Assembly: GCA_036351575.1 (NCBI GenBank) | Contig: JAZBPJ010000025.1 | Coordinates: 1-7,270 of the forward strand | Source of the DNA: JABDPF01 sp036351575 | Lineage (GTDB): Bacteria; Pseudomonadota; Gammaproteobacteria; Xanthomonadales; SZUA-36 | DNA: 7,270 bases | Reading direction: 5' to 3' | Shown: one piece after another, positions 6,102-7,270 of the stretch | Layout of the letters: every line of letters begins with the position of its first letter | Position numbering within the stretch: the first letter of the stretch is position 1 | Notes under the pieces: model-generated | The model's input: the letters and a program-made list of their open reading frames with translations, nothing else | Database searches by the model: none | Told to the model about the DNA's origin: nothing | Position numbers and translations under genes: made by a program

Positions 6102-7244
6102 TCATCGCAGCAGGGCGGCCAGCCTGGAGATGCCCTCGCGGATCTGTTCGCGGCGGTAGTGGGCGAAGCTGAGCCGGATCCAGTTGCTGAACCCGCTTTC
6201 GCAGGAAAACACCGGACCCGGCTGCAAGCCTGTGCCCCGCTCGATGGCCTGGTCCCTGAGTTTCATCGCATCCCTGGCCCGGTCCAGTTCGAGCCAGAAA
6301 AAGTAGCCGCCGGCAGGTTTTTCCCAACGGGCGCGGTCACCGATCTCCGTTTCCAGGGCCTCGTGCATGGTGTCCACGCGCCTGCCGTATACGGCGCGCA
6401 GGTGATCGAGCATGGCCTGCTGCAGCCCGAGGTCGATGGCGTGACGCATGACGTGCGATGCGAAGTGGTTGAAGCTGCCGCCGCTGTTGACGACACCGGA
6501 TTCCATGATGCGCGCCAGCGCATTCTCGCCTGCCTGGATCCAGCCCAGGCGCAGCCCGGGCGCCATGATTTTCGAGAACGAGCCCATCGACAGGATGTTG
6601 CCCTCATCGGCCAGCGTGCCCATGGCCGGGGGCGGTTCCTGCTCCGAGTAGTACAGCAGCTGGTAGACCTCGTCGGCAGCGACGTAAAAGCCGTGCGCCG
6701 CGCTGAGTTCCGCGAGCTCGCGCCGCCGCTCGGCGCTGAGCGTGCAGCTGCAGGGGTTGTGGTAACTGGGGATCGTGTAAACCAGCGCCGGTTGACGCTC
6801 GGCGAGCCGCTCCCGCAGCACGTCCATGCGCATTCCGTCCCGGTCCATCGGTATGCCGACGGTATCGAGGCCGTGATCGGAAAAGATGCGGTGCGCCAGG
6901 AAATAGGTCGGCTCCTCGACGAAGACGGTGTCGCCCGGTTTCGTGAAGCGCCCGCAGATGAAATCCAGCGCCTGCGAATTGCCGCCGGTGACGAACAGGG
7001 ATTCCGCGCTGACCGGGCTGCCGTAGTGCCGGCTCAGAAATCCGGCCAGCGTTTCGCGAAAACGGCGGTCGCCCTGGCGTTCGCCGTAATTGAGCTCCAG
7101 CGGCTCGGCCCGGGCAAGAAAATCCTCGGCCGCCTCGCGGATCAGTTTGACCGGGAGCAGGTCGGGCGAGGGTTGCCCGATCCCGAAATTGATGGCGTCG
7201 CCCTCGGGCACGCTGTCGAACGTCACGATGCCTGATTTGTCCAT
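6102..7244 (-). CDS. PLP-dependent class I/II aminotransferase, 2-aminoadipate/MocR-type subgroup
   Basis: The 380-residue protein is a complete fold-type I aminotransferase. Visible landmarks are IGQPSPDLLP (22-31), LNYGERQGDRRFRE (51-64, substrate/cofactor entry region), TGGNSQALD (86-94, phosphate-binding turn), SYHNP (160-164, N163), AADEVY (189-194, D191 binding the pyridine nitrogen), SFSK (222-225, K225 as Schiff-base lysine), R232 in LRLGW, and R357 in NWIRLSF as the likely carboxylate-binding arginine. Family members move an amino group between an amino acid and a 2-oxoacid in the cytoplasm. The style recalls LysN-like and aromatic aminotransferases and the catalytic half of MocR regulators, but no GntR DNA-binding domain is attached. 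The substrate cannot be read from sequence alone. The ATG at 7244 lies 12 bases after a GGAG; an out-of-frame ATG lies nearer. It is co-oriented with the flavoprotein-PFOR pair across a 165-bp gap, so probably a separate unit. Confidence 0.88.
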   Translation of the reverse strand: MDKSGIVTFDSVPEGDAINFGIGQPSPDLLPVKLIREAAEDFLARAEPLELNYGERQGDRRFRETLAGFLSRHYGSPVSAESLFVTGGNSQALDFICGRFTKPGDTVFVEEPTYFLAHRIFSDHGLDTVGIPMDRDGMRMDVLRERLAERQPALVYTIPSYHNPCSCTLSAERRRELAELSAAHGFYVAADEVYQLLYYSEQEPPPAMGTLADEGNILSMGSFSKIMAPGLRLGWIQAGENALARIMESGVVNSGGSFNHFASHVMRHAIDLGLQQAMLDHLRAVYGRRVDTMHEALETEIGDRARWEKPAGGYFFWLELDRARDAMKLRDQAIERGTGLQPGPVFSCESGFSNWIRLSFAHYRREQIREGISRLAALLR

Positions 7245-7252
7245 GCGCTCAT
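7223..7252 (-). other. Possible nine-codon upstream ORF overlapping the aminotransferase start
   Basis: An ATG at 7252 (minus strand), four bases after GGAG (7260-7257), opens a reading frame encoding MSAWTNQAS and ends at TGA (7225-7223), inside the start of the aminotransferase in another frame. GGAG is rather close to this ATG and rather far (12 bases) from the ATG at 7244, so which start the ribosome prefers is unclear. It may be a chance ATG. Coding by this peptide is not supported beyond the sequence itself. Confidence 0.2.
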
Positions 7253-7270
7253 GATACTCCGAAGGCGCGA

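Noticed and set aside
6159..7235. A 358-codon open frame on the + strand opposite the aminotransferase
   Set aside because: It is a high-GC antisense shadow. All PLP-enzyme motifs lie on the minus strand.

Overview
The window is GC-rich, densely coding bacterial DNA, most likely chromosomal and from a proteobacterium. A gammaproteobacterium is the best guess, from the style of the proteins and the GTCATCCCGGG-type intergenic palindromes, but nothing here fixes the taxon. I see no tRNA, rRNA, CRISPR array, insertion sequence, phage gene or plasmid function.

Layout, left to right. (1) A zinc-dependent deaminase of the dCMP/cytidine deaminase fold lies on the + strand at 49-474. (2) A 201-bp convergent intergenic region (475-675) is almost entirely repetitive. 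It holds an exact 64-bp duplication (482-545 and 607-670), each copy ending in a strong hairpin, with a GATCCCGGG...CCCGGGATGAC palindrome between them. (3) A two-gene, translationally coupled cassette is on the minus strand. An FAD/NADPH-binding, GltD-like iron-sulfur flavoprotein (5936-4299) overlaps by ATGA a complete single-chain pyruvate:ferredoxin oxidoreductase (NifJ/PFOR, 4302-676). (4) A 165-bp upstream region (5937-6101) carries a candidate promoter and small dyads. (5) A PLP-dependent class I/II aminotransferase (7244-6102, minus strand) lies upstream in the same orientation.

How the genes may work together. The PFOR keeps every active-site residue and cluster ligand I can align from memory to the Desulfovibrio africanus enzyme. 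The co-translated flavoprotein has a GltD-type FAD and NADPH module with a C-terminal two-[4Fe-4S] ferredoxin domain. The simplest reading is a dedicated electron partner linking pyruvate/acetyl-CoA/CO2 chemistry to NADP(H). That would be a split functional counterpart of the fused eukaryotic pyruvate:NADP+ oxidoreductase, running in either direction. This pairing is the most interesting biology here, but it is inferred from gene order and domains. The deaminase and aminotransferase look like ordinary metabolic genes with no demonstrated link to the cassette.

I did not find convincing evidence of a wholly new system. The items most worth a second look are the PFOR/flavoprotein pair, the missing N-terminal CxxC in the flavoprotein, and the duplicated hairpin block between the converging genes.
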